From: JALZKA01 sp033856515
GTDB taxonomy: Bacteria > Actinomycetota > Thermoleophilia > Solirubrobacterales > 70-9
Direction of reading: 5' to 3'
Assembly: GCA_033856515.1 (NCBI GenBank)
Contig: JAWVEY010000049.1
Coordinates: 1-64,000, forward strand
DNA: 64,000 nucleotides
Shown: positions 8,738 to 16,713 of the stretch, piece by piece
Layout: every line of letters begins with the position of its first letter
Position numbering within the stretch: the first letter of the stretch is position 1
Notes under the pieces: model-generated
What the model saw: the letters and a program-made list of their open reading frames with translations, nothing else
Databases searched by the model: none
Told to the model about the DNA's origin: nothing
Made by a program: the position numbers and the translations under genes

Positions 8738-10645
8738 ATCGCGGCTAGCGGCCTGCTCCGGCGGGGTGCCCATGAGGATGCGCTTCACCGGCACCTCCAG
8801 GACCTTTCCCGAAAGGGTGCGGGGAATCTCGGCGACCTCGTGGACCTCGTTGGGGACGTGCCGGGGTGAGCAGTCCTCGCGCACGCGAGCCGCGATCCGC
8901 TTGATGAGGTCGTCGTCGAGCGTCTCTCCTTCGCGCAGGACGACGAAGAGCGGCATCCAGCCCTCGGTGCCCGGCCGCGGGACGTCCACGACGAGGGCGT
9001 CGGTGATCTCGTCCAGGGAGAGGACGGCGCGGTAGATCTCGCTCGTGCCCATGCGGATTCCGCCGCGGTTGATGGTCGAGTCGGAGCGCCCGTAGATGAT
9101 CGCCGTGCCGCGCTCGGTGATCTCGATCCAGTCGCCGTGGCGCCAGATGCCCGGGTACATCTCGAAGTAGGAGGAGCGGTAGCGCTCGCCGTCGGGGTCG
9201 GACCAGAAGAAGACGGGCATCGATGGCATCGGCTTTGTGATGACGAGTTCGCCCACCTCTCCCACCAGCGCGTTGCCGTCCTCGTCCCACGCCTCGACGG
9301 CGCAGCCGAGAGCGCGAGCCTGAAGCTCCCCGCGGTAGACGGGCAGGAGCGGGACGCCGCCGACGAAGGCCGTGCAGACGTCGGTGCCGCCAGACGTGGA
9401 GAAGAGCCAGGTGTCGCGCCCGACGTGCTCGTAGACCCACTCGAAGCCCTCGGGCGCGAGCGGCGACCCGGTCGAGCCGACGGCCTTCAGCGCCGAGAGG
9501 TCGCGTCCGTCTGAGGGCTCGACTCCCTCCTTCATGCACGAGGAGAGGAAGCTCGCGGAGGTGCCGAAGGTGGTGACGCCGGCCTGGGCGGCGAGCTCCC
9601 ACAGGGTGTCGAGGGTGGGGTGGCCGGGGTTGCCGTCGTACAGGACGATCGACGCCTCCGTCAGAAGCATGGAGACGAGGAAGTTCCACATCATCCATCC
9701 AGTGGTGGTGAACCAGAAGATGCGATCTCCCGCTTGCGCGTCGACGTGGAGGTTCATCTTCTTCAGGTGCTCGAGGAGGATGCCGCCGTGTCCCTGGACG
9801 ATTGCCTTGGGGAGGCCGGTGGTGCCCGAGGAGTAGAGGACCCAGAGGGGGTGGTCGAAGGGGACGCGATCGAACTCGAGCGCCGCGCCGGCGCCCTTGG
9901 CGGCGACGTCGCTCCAGGCCATGCCGTGTGCCAGGCGGGCGGGGTCGGCGGCGGCATCGAGGTAGGGGACGAGGACAGTGTGGGCGAGAGAGGGCATCTC
10001 CGCCTCGAGGCCCTTGACGACCTCCATGCGGTCGAACGGCTTGCCGCCGTACGTGTAGCCGTCGACGGCGAGGAGGACCTTGGGCTCGATCTGGGCGAAG
10101 CGGTCGATGACGGAGCGGGCTCCGAAGTCGGGAGAGCAGGACGACCAGATCGCGCCGATCGAGGCGGCTGCGAGGAAGCCGACGACGGCTTCGGGCGAGT
10201 TCGGGAGGTAGGCGGCGACGCGATCGCCGCGCTCGACTCCCAGGGAGCGGAGTCCTGCGGCAAATGCCGCGACTCGCTCCTCCAGCTCGCCCCAGGAGAT
10301 CTCGGCGAGCTCCGCTCCCTCGGCCGCGTGCTGGATGGCGAGCTTCGCCGGGTCCTTGCCGCGGAAGATGTGCTCGGCGTAGTTGAGGCTAGTGCCGGGA
10401 AACCACTCGGCGCCGGGCATGTCGGCGCTTGCGAGGACGGTTGAGGCGTCGCCGTCGGCCGAGACGTCGTAGTAGTCCCAGATCGAGCGCCAGAAGGTTT
10501 CGACCTCGGCCACGGACCAGTCCCAGAGGCGGTCGTAATCGCCTTCGAAGGCGAGGTTGCGCTCGGCCGCGAGCCAGCGCATGTAGGCGGTCATGTTCGA
10601 GCCCTCGACCGCTTCGGCCGAGGGCTCCCAGAGCTTCTCGCTCAT
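8678..10645 (-). CDS. Acetoacetyl-CoA synthetase (acyl-adenylate-forming)
   Basis: 655 residues from the ATG at 10645, the standard length for this family; the frame continues upstream but that part is not homologous. Features include the N-terminal WDYYDV and GAEWFPGTSLNYAEHIF (ACAS_N), the AMP-binding motif YSSGTTGLPKAIVQGHGG, FSTSGGTDVC, and a C-terminal lid with TLSGKVLEVPVKRIL and NPLALDPF. It should activate acetoacetate with ATP and CoA. The start overlaps the stop of the peptidase gene by four bases (ATGA), so the pair is translationally coupled, although their functions are not obviously linked. Confidence 0.92.
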   Translation of the reverse strand: MSEKLWEPSAEAVEGSNMTAYMRWLAAERNLAFEGDYDRLWDWSVAEVETFWRSIWDYYDVSADGDASTVLASADMPGAEWFPGTSLNYAEHIFRGKDPAKLAIQHAAEGAELAEISWGELEERVAAFAAGLRSLGVERGDRVAAYLPNSPEAVVGFLAAASIGAIWSSCSPDFGARSVIDRFAQIEPKVLLAVDGYTYGGKPFDRMEVVKGLEAEMPSLAHTVLVPYLDAAADPARLAHGMAWSDVAAKGAGAALEFDRVPFDHPLWVLYSSGTTGLPKAIVQGHGGILLEHLKKMNLHVDAQAGDRIFWFTTTGWMMWNFLVSMLLTEASIVLYDGNPGHPTLDTLWELAAQAGVTTFGTSASFLSSCMKEGVEPSDGRDLSALKAVGSTGSPLAPEGFEWVYEHVGRDTWLFSTSGGTDVCTAFVGGVPLLPVYRGELQARALGCAVEAWDEDGNALVGEVGELVITKPMPSMPVFFWSDPDGERYRSSYFEMYPGIWRHGDWIEITERGTAIIYGRSDSTINRGGIRMGTSEIYRAVLSLDEITDALVVDVPRPGTEGWMPLFVVLREGETLDDDLIKRIAARVREDCSPRHVPNEVHEVAEIPRTLSGKVLEVPVKRILMGTPPEQAASRDSLANPLALDPFVELARDGA

Positions 10646-11976
10646 GAGCGCCTGCGCCTCCTTCGCGATTGCGGCTTGGCGGGCTCGGCGGGTTCCTCGG
10701 GTTTGCGCTTCTGGGTGCGCACCAGGTCGCGGTCGAGGGCGCGGACCAGGTCGAGGGTGAAGTTCGCCGCGCGCTTCATCGCTTGCGGGTCGATCGCGTT
10801 CGGGACGTCCTGGGGCGTGTGGTGGTTGGCGGGCGTGATCGCCCCGGGTTCGAGGCAGGTGATGGCGCTGGCGCGCAGGCCGCCGACGCGGGCGGCGAGC
10901 GCGTCGGTTGCGTAGCCGTGACGGAGCGGAGCGGCGCGGTAGCGGTTCTCCTCGTTGGCGTCGGCTTCGGCGATGGCCTCGCAGAGTTGTGTGACGCGCG
11001 CGTCCATCTCGAACGAGATCGTGAGGCCCTCCGAGGCGACCCAGCGCACGTCGCCCTTGCCGACCGAGTCGATTGCGAGAACGATGGTCTTGAAGGGGTC
11101 GAGCTCGTCCTTGTGCTTGCGGGTGAACTCGCGCATGCCCTCCATGCCGCACTCCTCGCCTCCGGTGAGGACGACCCAGACGTCGAGGTTTCGCGGCGGC
11201 TCCTCGCCGAGCTTCTCCGCCAGCGACAGGGCTACGGCGACGCCGGATGCGTTGTCGTTCGCCCCCGGGACGACCTGCGAGAGGCGCCAGTCGACGAGGA
11301 GGAAGGTGCTGACGAGCAGGATGAGCGTGGGGATGATCTGGAGGATCGCGAGGCCGTCCGAGTCGACGCCGGCCATGCGGGCGCCGAGCATCGGGAGGAG
11401 GATCGCGGCGGACCAGAAGAGGAAGCGGGTGTGGGGAAAGGGCAGGAAGCCGCTGACGCGCTTCGAGAGCGAGGTGGCTCCCTTGCCGAAGATCGTGCCG
11501 GTGCGGGCGGCGTCGACGTGAGCGGCGAGGATCAGCTTGTGCGAAGCGTCGGGGTTCTCGCCGCGCGAGACGACGTTCTGCGATGCGCGGCGGAAGAAGA
11601 GGAGGCGAAGGAAGTGGCGGCTAGCGTTTAGGTCGAAGTAGAAGGACGTGGTCGTGAAGAGAAGGAGGGCGAAGCCGGCGATCGGCACCTCGATTGCCAA
11701 GACGCTGGCGGCGCATGCGAGGAAGGCGTGGAGCGCCCAGACAAGCGGGGCTTGCGGGTGGACGTAGATGGGCTCGATCTCAGCGCGGCGACCGGCTTCG
11801 CGTAAGCGGCCGGCCATGGCGTTGGCGGCGCGCCGCTCGGAGTCGGTGCCCGCCAGGCGGTTCTCGAACGAGCAGAGCTCGTCGATCGTCGCGAGCCTCG
11901 GATCGCGCTGGGTCTTCTCTGACTGGGGCGTCGCGGAGCGCCCGGGACGCCTGCGTCGTCTGCGGGGGGTGGGCAC
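10642..11976 (-). CDS. M28-family zinc aminopeptidase with membrane segments
   Basis: 444 residues. The M28 metal ligands are in order: His in AAHVDAA, Asp in GANDNASG, Glu in TGGEECG, Asp in LAIDSVG and His in NHHTPQD. Hydrophobic stretches near residues 80-115 (FLACAASVLAIEVPIAG and the following LLLF) and 195-240 are embedded within the catalytic fold, so the protein looks membrane-anchored. Both ends are strongly basic (RRRRRR). It would remove N-terminal amino acids from peptides; the substrate is unknown. It sits upstream of and is coupled to acetoacetyl-CoA synthetase. Confidence 0.82.
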   Translation of the reverse strand: MPTPRRRRRRPGRSATPQSEKTQRDPRLATIDELCSFENRLAGTDSERRAANAMAGRLREAGRRAEIEPIYVHPQAPLVWALHAFLACAASVLAIEVPIAGFALLLFTTTSFYFDLNASRHFLRLLFFRRASQNVVSRGENPDASHKLILAAHVDAARTGTIFGKGATSLSKRVSGFLPFPHTRFLFWSAAILLPMLGARMAGVDSDGLAILQIIPTLILLVSTFLLVDWRLSQVVPGANDNASGVAVALSLAEKLGEEPPRNLDVWVVLTGGEECGMEGMREFTRKHKDELDPFKTIVLAIDSVGKGDVRWVASEGLTISFEMDARVTQLCEAIAEADANEENRYRAAPLRHGYATDALAARVGGLRASAITCLEPGAITPANHHTPQDVPNAIDPQAMKRAANFTLDLVRALDRDLVRTQKRKPEEPAEPAKPQSRRRRRRS

Positions 11977-12008
11977 CGCGCGATTATCGCGGACGTGCGA
12001 GGTTCACG

Positions 12009-12365
12009 TCAGCGCTTCGGGCCGATGTGCTCATCCATCAGCTCAACGGAAGCCCGCCTTGCCACCGAAACTCTCAGTCGCTTGACGCCTTTTCTGCTGT
12101 CCGAGACGTGCCCGTCGCCGAGATACATGCCAAGCAAGTACGAGTAGGCCGCATCGGTGAGTCGGGGGAATTGCATTTGCGCCGTGCCGCACCTTCGGCA
12201 GCTTGACGCTGACGACCGGGCCGCCATCTTCACGCCCGGGATGGTTCCGCTGAGCCACGATCTGATCGCGGCGCGCGAGACCCCTGTGGTCCTGGCAATT
12301 GCGTTCTTGCTGAGGCCTTGCTGGTCGAGCTCCCTGACTAGCTCGACAGCACTCAGCGGATACAT
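12009..12365 (-). pseudogene. Internally deleted LAGLIDADG-type endonuclease relative, 3' of tRNA-Leu(CAA)
   Basis: 118 residues from the ATG at 12365, only seven bases beyond the 3' end of tRNA-Leu(CAA) on the same strand. It has an N-terminal helix-turn-helix (GLSKNAIARTTGVSRAAI), a CRRCG segment, one LAGLIDADG-like helix (YSYLLGMYLGDG) and the tail VSVARRASVELMDEHIG. The same order occurs in the 251-residue endonuclease at 13954-14709, whose tail reads ISVARRDSVALLDEHVG. About 130 central residues, including the second LAGLIDADG-like helix, are missing here in frame. It is probably a dead derivative, though a DNA-binding role cannot be excluded. No SOS box precedes it. Confidence 0.65.
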
Positions 12366-12372
12366 CGCGCTA

Positions 12373-12456
12373 TGCGGCGGGTGGGGCTCGAACCCACAAG
12401 CTCTTTCGAGCAATGGATTTTGAATCCATCTCCTTTACCAGTTTGGACACCGCCGC
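12373..12456 (-). tRNA. tRNA-Leu (anticodon CAA)
   Basis: An 84-nt class II tRNA. The acceptor GCGGCGG pairs with CCGCCGC and is followed by discriminator A. The anticodon stem ATGGA/TCCAT encloses TTCAAAA, giving CAA. A long variable arm is present, as is the TTCGAGC T-loop. CCA is not encoded. Confidence 0.95.
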
Positions 12457-12520
12457 CTCCATCCATCATGACGAAGCTAGCTTGAAAATCGGCGCCACTT
12501 TCGCGCGACCTGCGCCGACT

Positions 12521-12548
12521 TTGCAACATCGCAAGGGCTGGCTAGCCT
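12521..12548 (+). promoter_or_regulatory. Putative promoter of the SRAP gene
   Basis: TTGCAA (12521-12526), a 16-base spacer and TAGCCT (12543-12548) end six bases before the ATG at 12555. This implies a leaderless transcript; no Shine-Dalgarno sequence is present. Confidence 0.5.
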
Positions 12549-12554
12549 CGACGT

Positions 12555-13238
12555 ATGTGCGGTCGTTACACGCTCGCCAACCCCAACCCGCGGCGGCTTC
12601 GCCTTCGATTTGGCATCACCGAGGAAGCGGAGATTGACGAGGAGCCTCGCTTCAACATCGCGCCGACCGATCCGGTGCTCGCGGTGCGCGAGCTGGCGGA
12701 TGAGCGGGACTTGGGGACGCTTCGGTGGGGGTTGGTGCCCGGGAAGTGGGCGACCGAGAAGAAGGGGCGCCCGCTGATCAATGCGCGCGCGGAGTCAATT
12801 CAGACGCAGCCGGCGTTCGCGGAGTCGTTTCGCGAGCGGCGCTGCCTGATTCCGGCCGATGGCTTCTATGAGTGGCGGCGCGACGAGAACGGGAAGGTGC
12901 CGATCTGGCTCCACCTGCCCGATGACGGGCTGTTCGCGTTCGCGGGTATCTGGGCGAGCTACGCGCCCAAGGGTGGCGAGCCGATCGTGAGCTGCTCGAT
13001 CGTCACGACGCAGCCGAACGACACGGTGCGCCCGATTCACGACCGCATGCCGGTGATCCTGCCGCGCGACGCCGAAGCGGAATGGCTCTCGGTAGATGCC
13101 GAGCCAGAGGACTTGATGGGACTGCTGGTTCCGACTCGTGAGGAACTCGAGACGCGGGAGGTCAACGACCTGGTGAACAGCGTGCGCGAGGACGGACCGG
13201 CGCTGATCGAGCCGCGGACAGCCGCAACTCTCTTCTAG
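12555..13238 (+). CDS. SRAP-domain protein (YedK/HMCES type abasic-site protein)
   Basis: 227 residues, normal family length. Cys2 (MCGRYTL) is the residue that, after Met removal, crosslinks abasic sites in single-stranded DNA. The conserved RFNIAPT, NARAES, RCLIPADGFYEW and PIHDRMPVIL segments are all present. It should form a thiazolidine DNA-protein crosslink that shields abasic sites at replication forks. It lies between tRNA-linked endonuclease loci. No CGAAC-N4-GTTCG box is visible upstream, unlike dinB and the endonucleases. Confidence 0.93.
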   Translation: MCGRYTLANPNPRRLRLRFGITEEAEIDEEPRFNIAPTDPVLAVRELADERDLGTLRWGLVPGKWATEKKGRPLINARAESIQTQPAFAESFRERRCLIPADGFYEWRRDENGKVPIWLHLPDDGLFAFAGIWASYAPKGGEPIVSCSIVTTQPNDTVRPIHDRMPVILPRDAEAEWLSVDAEPEDLMGLLVPTREELETREVNDLVNSVREDGPALIEPRTAATLF

Positions 13239-13247
13239 GAGAAGGTC

Positions 13248-13796
13248 CTAAGCGGGACTGGGGGAGGGCTCGTGCTCGCCCTCGTCGTACCCGTCCGCGT
13301 CGTCGTCCTCGCCCGCGAGGGGACGGCCGCCGATCGGCCGCTCTTCCTCGACGTGCCACTCCTGGCCGAACGCGATAAGCGAGACGACGATGAGGAGGAT
13401 CTGGACGGGGATGAGAACGATCACGAGGAGGCCAAGGAGGTCCTCGGGAAGGACCGGTGAGTCGAGGCCGTCCTTCGAACGGGCAAACCAGCCCGGAGCG
13501 GCCACGCCCGCGAAGATGGTCATGATCACCGCGAGCGACGCGGCTACCGGTAAAAGGCCGCGATTCCAGTTCATGATGAGGATCGCGAAGAAGATGTAGA
13601 GCGCGGCCCAGAAGAGAGTCATGATCGCGATCATCGAGCTCTGCATTCGCTCCCAGCCGCCGATGACGATCACGATCATCAGGCCGGCGGAGACGAGCAG
13701 CACGAATGCGACGATCGCTTTCGTCGTCTTTGACTGCGCCTTCTCACGATTCGGGCGCCAGAGCTCGTAGCCCTCTCGAAGGGTCGTGGCTTCCAT
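13248..13796 (-). CDS. Uncharacterised membrane protein with acidic tail
   Basis: 182 residues from the ATG at 13796; an upstream in-frame ATG at 13811 would add five residues. There are four hydrophobic segments: AIVAFVLLVSAGLMIVIVIGG, then MTLFWAALYIFFAILIM, then LPVAASLAVIMTIFAGVAA, and finally LLGLLVIVLIPVQILLIVV. The last ~30 residues are highly acidic (EDDDADGYDEGEHE). No family recognised. The stop is nine bases from the convergent SRAP stop, and the start is 65 bases from tRNA-Leu(UAG). Confidence 0.75.
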   Translation of the reverse strand: MEATTLREGYELWRPNREKAQSKTTKAIVAFVLLVSAGLMIVIVIGGWERMQSSMIAIMTLFWAALYIFFAILIMNWNRGLLPVAASLAVIMTIFAGVAAPGWFARSKDGLDSPVLPEDLLGLLVIVLIPVQILLIVVSLIAFGQEWHVEEERPIGGRPLAGEDDDADGYDEGEHEPSPSPA

Positions 13797-13861
13797 CCCT
13801 GCTGCAAGCATAAACGCGCGAGCGGCACAGAGGCGCAGTCACCCCTAACATCGGCTTATCT

Positions 13862-13946
13862 GCGGGCGTGGTGGAACTGGCAGACACGCGAGGTTTAGGT
13901 CCTCGTGCTCGATAAGAGTGTGGGGGTTCGAATCCCTCCGCCCGCA
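13862..13946 (+). tRNA. tRNA-Leu (anticodon UAG)
   Basis: 85 nt, class II. The acceptor GCGGGCG/CGCCCGC is followed by discriminator A. The anticodon stem CGAGG/CCTCG has loop TTTAGGT, giving TAG. A long variable arm and the TTCGAAT T-loop are present. A TAACAT -10-like box lies ~15 bases upstream. The endonuclease gene on the other strand ends seven bases downstream. Confidence 0.95.
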
Positions 13947-13953
13947 TTAAACG

Positions 13954-14709
13954 TCAGTACTTAAAGCCCACGTGCTCGTCTAGGAGGGCTACAGAATCCC
14001 GGCGCGCAACCGAGATATGCCACCGAGTCCACGGCTTCCACTCAACACCGAGCAAGTCGCACGCGTCGCAGAAGAGCTTGCGGATGTCGTCCGAGCGGTT
14101 CGAGAATTGGTAGCGCGGATAGGCGTACCACTTGCCTTTCGACTTCACCTTGTTCCAACCGCGCCATCCGTCGGAATGGATGAGGCCGCGTAGGAAGAGA
14201 CCAGTGTGCTCCTTGACGATGTCCCACTGCCACGGCTCGAGCTCGATTTTGCGCTTGTGTTTGCGCCCCGGGCCATGTTGGGGAAAAGCGAGGGTCCAGT
14301 GCCACCAAGTTAGCCCTATCTCCCAAGCGTTCATGTTCGTCTTCTTTCTTCGCCAGGCCGTTCCGCCAGAAACGGCTTCCATAGCCGCGGCGAACTCGTC
14401 AAGAATTCCCGGGTAGGCGGAGTCTGAGACGATCCTCAAACACATCGTGCGGTCCGTCTGGCGGGTTAGGAATCCATCACCGAGGTAGGCGCCGAGGAGG
14501 TACGCGTAGGAGTCCCGTGGAATGGATTCGCGTTGGAAAGGTGGACATTCCTTCCTCCTTCCTTGGTAGGTCGGAATCCGCCGGTAGAACCATGTGCGCA
14601 TGCATCTGATCGAGACACCTGTGAGTTCACTGATCTCAGCATGGCTCAGGCCACGCTCCCTCGCTTCAAAGACCTCCTCGACCTTTTCCTTGTTCCAGCG
14701 CACGAACAT
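13954..14709 (-). CDS. LAGLIDADG-type homing endonuclease between two tRNA genes, SOS-box controlled
   Basis: 251 residues from the ATG at 14709; the reading frame extends upstream only by running through tRNA-Trp. Residues ~20-42 form a helix-turn-helix (LSHAEISELTGVSIRCMRTW). Two LAGLIDADG-like helices follow, YAYLLGAYLGDGF (68-80) and LRGLIHSDG (173-181), each with the acidic residue expected for metal-dependent cleavage. The gene fills the gap between tRNA-Leu(UAG) (7 bases from its stop) and tRNA-Trp (54 bases from its start). A perfect LexA palindrome covers the ATG. It is free-standing, with no intron or intein host visible. A role in mobility or in cutting tRNA loci is inferred. Confidence 0.75.
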   Translation of the reverse strand: MFVRWNKEKVEEVFEARERGLSHAEISELTGVSIRCMRTWFYRRIPTYQGRRKECPPFQRESIPRDSYAYLLGAYLGDGFLTRQTDRTMCLRIVSDSAYPGILDEFAAAMEAVSGGTAWRRKKTNMNAWEIGLTWWHWTLAFPQHGPGRKHKRKIELEPWQWDIVKEHTGLFLRGLIHSDGWRGWNKVKSKGKWYAYPRYQFSNRSDDIRKLFCDACDLLGVEWKPWTRWHISVARRDSVALLDEHVGFKY

Positions 14710-14716
14710 ATGTTCG
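14703..14716 (-). promoter_or_regulatory. SOS (LexA) box over the start codon of the LAGLIDADG endonuclease
   Basis: CGAACATATGTTCG is the exact Gram-positive SOS-box consensus (CGAAC-N4-GTTCG). It is embedded in a 20-base perfect palindrome starting GCACGAAC. The ATG of the endonuclease is the centre of the box, so bound LexA would sit on the initiation region. Identical to the box at dinB (36508-36521). Confidence 0.85.
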
Positions 14717-14763
14717 TGCTCGCGTCGGACGGAAAGGGCGCTTGTACCATGCTCACACCCCAC

Positions 14764-14837
14764 GGGGCAGTGGCCAAACTGGACAAGGCTCCGGTCTCCA
14801 AAACCGGCGATTCCAGGTTCGAGTCCTGGCTGCCCCG
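14764..14837 (+). tRNA. tRNA-Trp (anticodon CCA)
   Basis: 74 nt. The acceptor GGGGCAG/CTGCCCC is followed by discriminator G. The anticodon stem CCGGT/ACCGG has loop CTCCAAA, giving CCA. The T-arm CCAGG-TTCGAGT-CCTGG is intact. A TACCAT -10-like box lies ~18 bases upstream, just beyond the shared block next to the SOS box. Confidence 0.96.
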
Positions 14838-14859
14838 CTCGCCGGCGCCAGGCTATTTG

Positions 14860-15318
14860 GTGCGTGAGTACAACGTGATCGACATCGAGGCAACCGTGGA
14901 GATCGACCGGCCTGTCGAGGAGGTCTTCGCGTTCGTGGCCGATCAGACCAATGCGCCTCGATGGCAGACGGATCTGCACGAGGTCCGTCGACTGACCGAT
15001 GGCCCGATCGGAGTGGGTACCGAGCACGAGTTCGTCCGTGTTTTTGCCGGCCGCCAAATCGCCTCTCGTAACCGTTTCGTCGAGTTCGAGCCGGACCGGT
15101 ATGTGGCGTTCGAGATCCCCGAAGGTTGGCTTACCGGCCGCGCCTCGTATTTGGCAGAGCCGAGTTCCACGAGCGGGACCGTTCTGACCTGTCACATGCA
15201 GTTCAAGGTCCGGCGACTTGGGTTTTTGTTCGAGCCCATCCTCAAGAAGGTCCTGGCTCGGGACTCCAGCCGTGACGAGGCGCGACTCAAGGCGCTGCTG
15301 GAGCAAAGCGGAACCTAA
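14860..15318 (+). CDS. SRPBCC-family (START/Bet v1-like) protein
   Basis: About 152 residues using GTG 14860; TTG 14857 and GTG 14875 are alternatives. Translation further upstream would run through tRNA-Trp. The opening IDIEATVEIDRPVEEVFAFVAD and FEPDRYVAFEIPEG match polyketide_cyc2/SRPBCC proteins, which bind hydrophobic ligands in a helix-grip cavity. The C-terminal PILKKVLARDSSRDEARLKALLE is the usual final helix. The ligand is unknown. It starts about 22 bases after the tRNA and may be read from the tRNA promoter. Confidence 0.75.
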   Translation: MREYNVIDIEATVEIDRPVEEVFAFVADQTNAPRWQTDLHEVRRLTDGPIGVGTEHEFVRVFAGRQIASRNRFVEFEPDRYVAFEIPEGWLTGRASYLAEPSSTSGTVLTCHMQFKVRRLGFLFEPILKKVLARDSSRDEARLKALLEQSGT

Positions 15319-15368
15319 GGCAGCGCGGACCGCAACTCAGGCGCCTGCCGTCTGTTCAACTTCATGAC

Positions 15369-15947
15369 GTGGCAGGGAGGCCCCACACCCGAAGCCTGGC
15401 GCCGCTTGCGCTACTAGCGGCGGCGCTTCTGTGCGCGTTTGCGCTTTTCGGCGGGGCGGGCGAGGCGGCTCAGGCCGCGAAGTGCCCGAAGGCGGACGCC
15501 GCGCCCGGGGATGCCACCTCCGACGAGCTCGGCGAGGCAGTACTGTGCCTGATCGGCAAGGAGCGCCGGAAGGCCGACGTGAAGAAGCTCGAGCAGGTCT
15601 GGTCGCTCACGAAGGTCGCCGAGAAGCACACGGACGTGATGATTGAGGAGAACTGCCTCGATCACCGCTGCGAGGGCGAGAAGTCGCTTCAGGACCGCAT
15701 CGTGAACTCGGGCTATCCCATCCCCGGCGGCCGATACGGCTTTGGCGAGGTCACAGGCTGCTCGCTCACCCCGCAGGCGATGGTGGACGCATGGATGGCC
15801 AGTCGCGTCCACCGTAAGCGCCTTCTGGGCAAGGCGTACCGGGACGTCGGCATCGGAGCCGCTAAGGGCAAGCCGGATGTACCCGGCTGCAACGACGGCT
15901 CTCCTCGCGGTGTCTACACCGTGATTTTCGGCTGGCGCAAGGGTTAG
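15369..15947 (+). CDS. Secreted CAP-like (SCP/PR1) protein, divergent
   Basis: 192 residues from GTG 15369. The signal peptide spans ~1-37 (PLALLAAALLCAFALFGGAGEAAQA). The mature part has VLCLIGKERRKADVKKLEQV, VAEKHTDVMIEENCLDHRCEGEKSLQDRI and MVDAWMASRVHRKRLLGKAYRDVGIG, which follow the order of a CAP domain. It is weaker than the next gene: the GENI motif is replaced by GFGEVTG. Four Cys residues in the mature chain suggest disulphides outside the cell. It is a tandem paralogue of 16019-16606. Confidence 0.72.
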   Translation: MAGRPHTRSLAPLALLAAALLCAFALFGGAGEAAQAAKCPKADAAPGDATSDELGEAVLCLIGKERRKADVKKLEQVWSLTKVAEKHTDVMIEENCLDHRCEGEKSLQDRIVNSGYPIPGGRYGFGEVTGCSLTPQAMVDAWMASRVHRKRLLGKAYRDVGIGAAKGKPDVPGCNDGSPRGVYTVIFGWRKG

Positions 15948-16018
15948 ACCCGTACATCCGTCCACCTTTGAGGGTCTGGCTCCGGGCTGGGTCAGGCGAC
16001 GCCGATCCAAATCATGGA

Positions 16019-16606
16019 ATGGCATCTGGAGCTACACATACACGTCAATTTGTCCTTTTCGCCGCGCTCTTCGCAGCGCTGGCGCTCCTCATCGCCGCCG
16101 GCCCTGCCGCTCAGAGCGCCAGCGCCGCCGGCCCCTGCAACAAGTGGGGCAACAAGGAGTCGAATGAGATCACGAAGGGTCATGCCCGCAAGGCTGTCCT
16201 TTGCCTGCTCAACCGGGAGCGCCACTCGCGCGGGCTCTCGAACCTGCAGCGCGACAAGAATCTTCAGCGCGCTTCGCAGAATCACAACGACTACATGCAG
16301 AACCACCGCTGCTTCAGCCATCAGTGCTCGGGCGAGGCGTCCCTCACCGGCCGCCTACAGAACGTCAACTGGCTGACCGGAGGGCTCAGCGCATGGGCCT
16401 ACGGCGAGAACATCGCCTGGGGCTCGGCCGCCCTCGGAACTCCCCGGAACATCGTGCACCAGTGGATGAACAGCTCGGGTCACCGCGCGAACATCCTCTC
16501 GGGCCGCTACGACGAGATTGGTATCGGCTACGGCAAGGGCACGATCACCAACAAGAGCGCCAACGGCGCGGTCATGACGACCGACTTCGGCTGGAAGACC
16601 GGCTGA
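16019..16606 (+). CDS. Secreted CAP-domain (SCP/PR1) protein
   Basis: 195 residues from the ATG at 16019, where the signal peptide begins properly; longer in-frame starts put extra residues before it. The signal peptide spans ~1-35 (VLFAALFAALALLIAAGPAAQSASA). A classic CAP domain follows: LLNRERHSRGLSNLQRDKNL, ASQNHNDYM, AYGENIAWGS and IVHQWMNSSGHRANILSG. Family members are extracellular and in bacteria are often of unknown role. It is the better conserved of the tandem pair, lying 71 bases after the first. Confidence 0.88.
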   Translation: MASGATHTRQFVLFAALFAALALLIAAGPAAQSASAAGPCNKWGNKESNEITKGHARKAVLCLLNRERHSRGLSNLQRDKNLQRASQNHNDYMQNHRCFSHQCSGEASLTGRLQNVNWLTGGLSAWAYGENIAWGSAALGTPRNIVHQWMNSSGHRANILSGRYDEIGIGYGKGTITNKSANGAVMTTDFGWKTG

Positions 16607-16611
16607 CGCAA

Positions 16612-16627
16612 GCCCGCACGGGGCTAT
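16612..16627 (+). terminator. Weak hairpin after the CAP gene
   Basis: AGCCC-gcacg-GGGCT, followed by ATATT, just after the CAP stop and before tRNA-Gly. The stem is short and there is no proper T-run, so termination is only possible. Confidence 0.25.
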
Positions 16628-16640
16628 ATTCGGGCTGAGC

Positions 16641-16713
16641 GCGGGTGAGGTGTAACTGGTTGCACGTCAGCCTTCCAAGCTGAAGGAAGCGGGTTCAAGC
16701 CCCGTCACCCGCT
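16641..16713 (+). tRNA. tRNA-Gly (anticodon UCC)
   Basis: 73 nt. The acceptor GCGGGTG/CACCCGC is followed by discriminator T. The anticodon stem TCAGC/GCTGA has loop CTTCCAA, giving TCC. T-loop TTCAAGC. Its last nine bases are overlapped by the antisense HNH gene. Confidence 0.95.

Noticed and set aside
10646..11152. N-terminal extension of acetoacetyl-CoA synthetase to 824 residues
   Set aside because: Arg/Pro/Ala-rich read-through antisense-frame sequence inside the M28 peptidase gene; the family starts at the ATG at 10645.
14533..14859. Upstream extension of the SRPBCC frame
   Set aside because: It reads straight through tRNA-Trp and the 5' end of the endonuclease gene on the other strand. 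The peptide over the tRNA is a tRNA translation artefact.
14710..15306. Upstream extension of the LAGLIDADG endonuclease to 450 residues
   Set aside because: The added part is antisense to tRNA-Trp and the SRPBCC gene. The domain architecture starts at the ATG in the SOS box.
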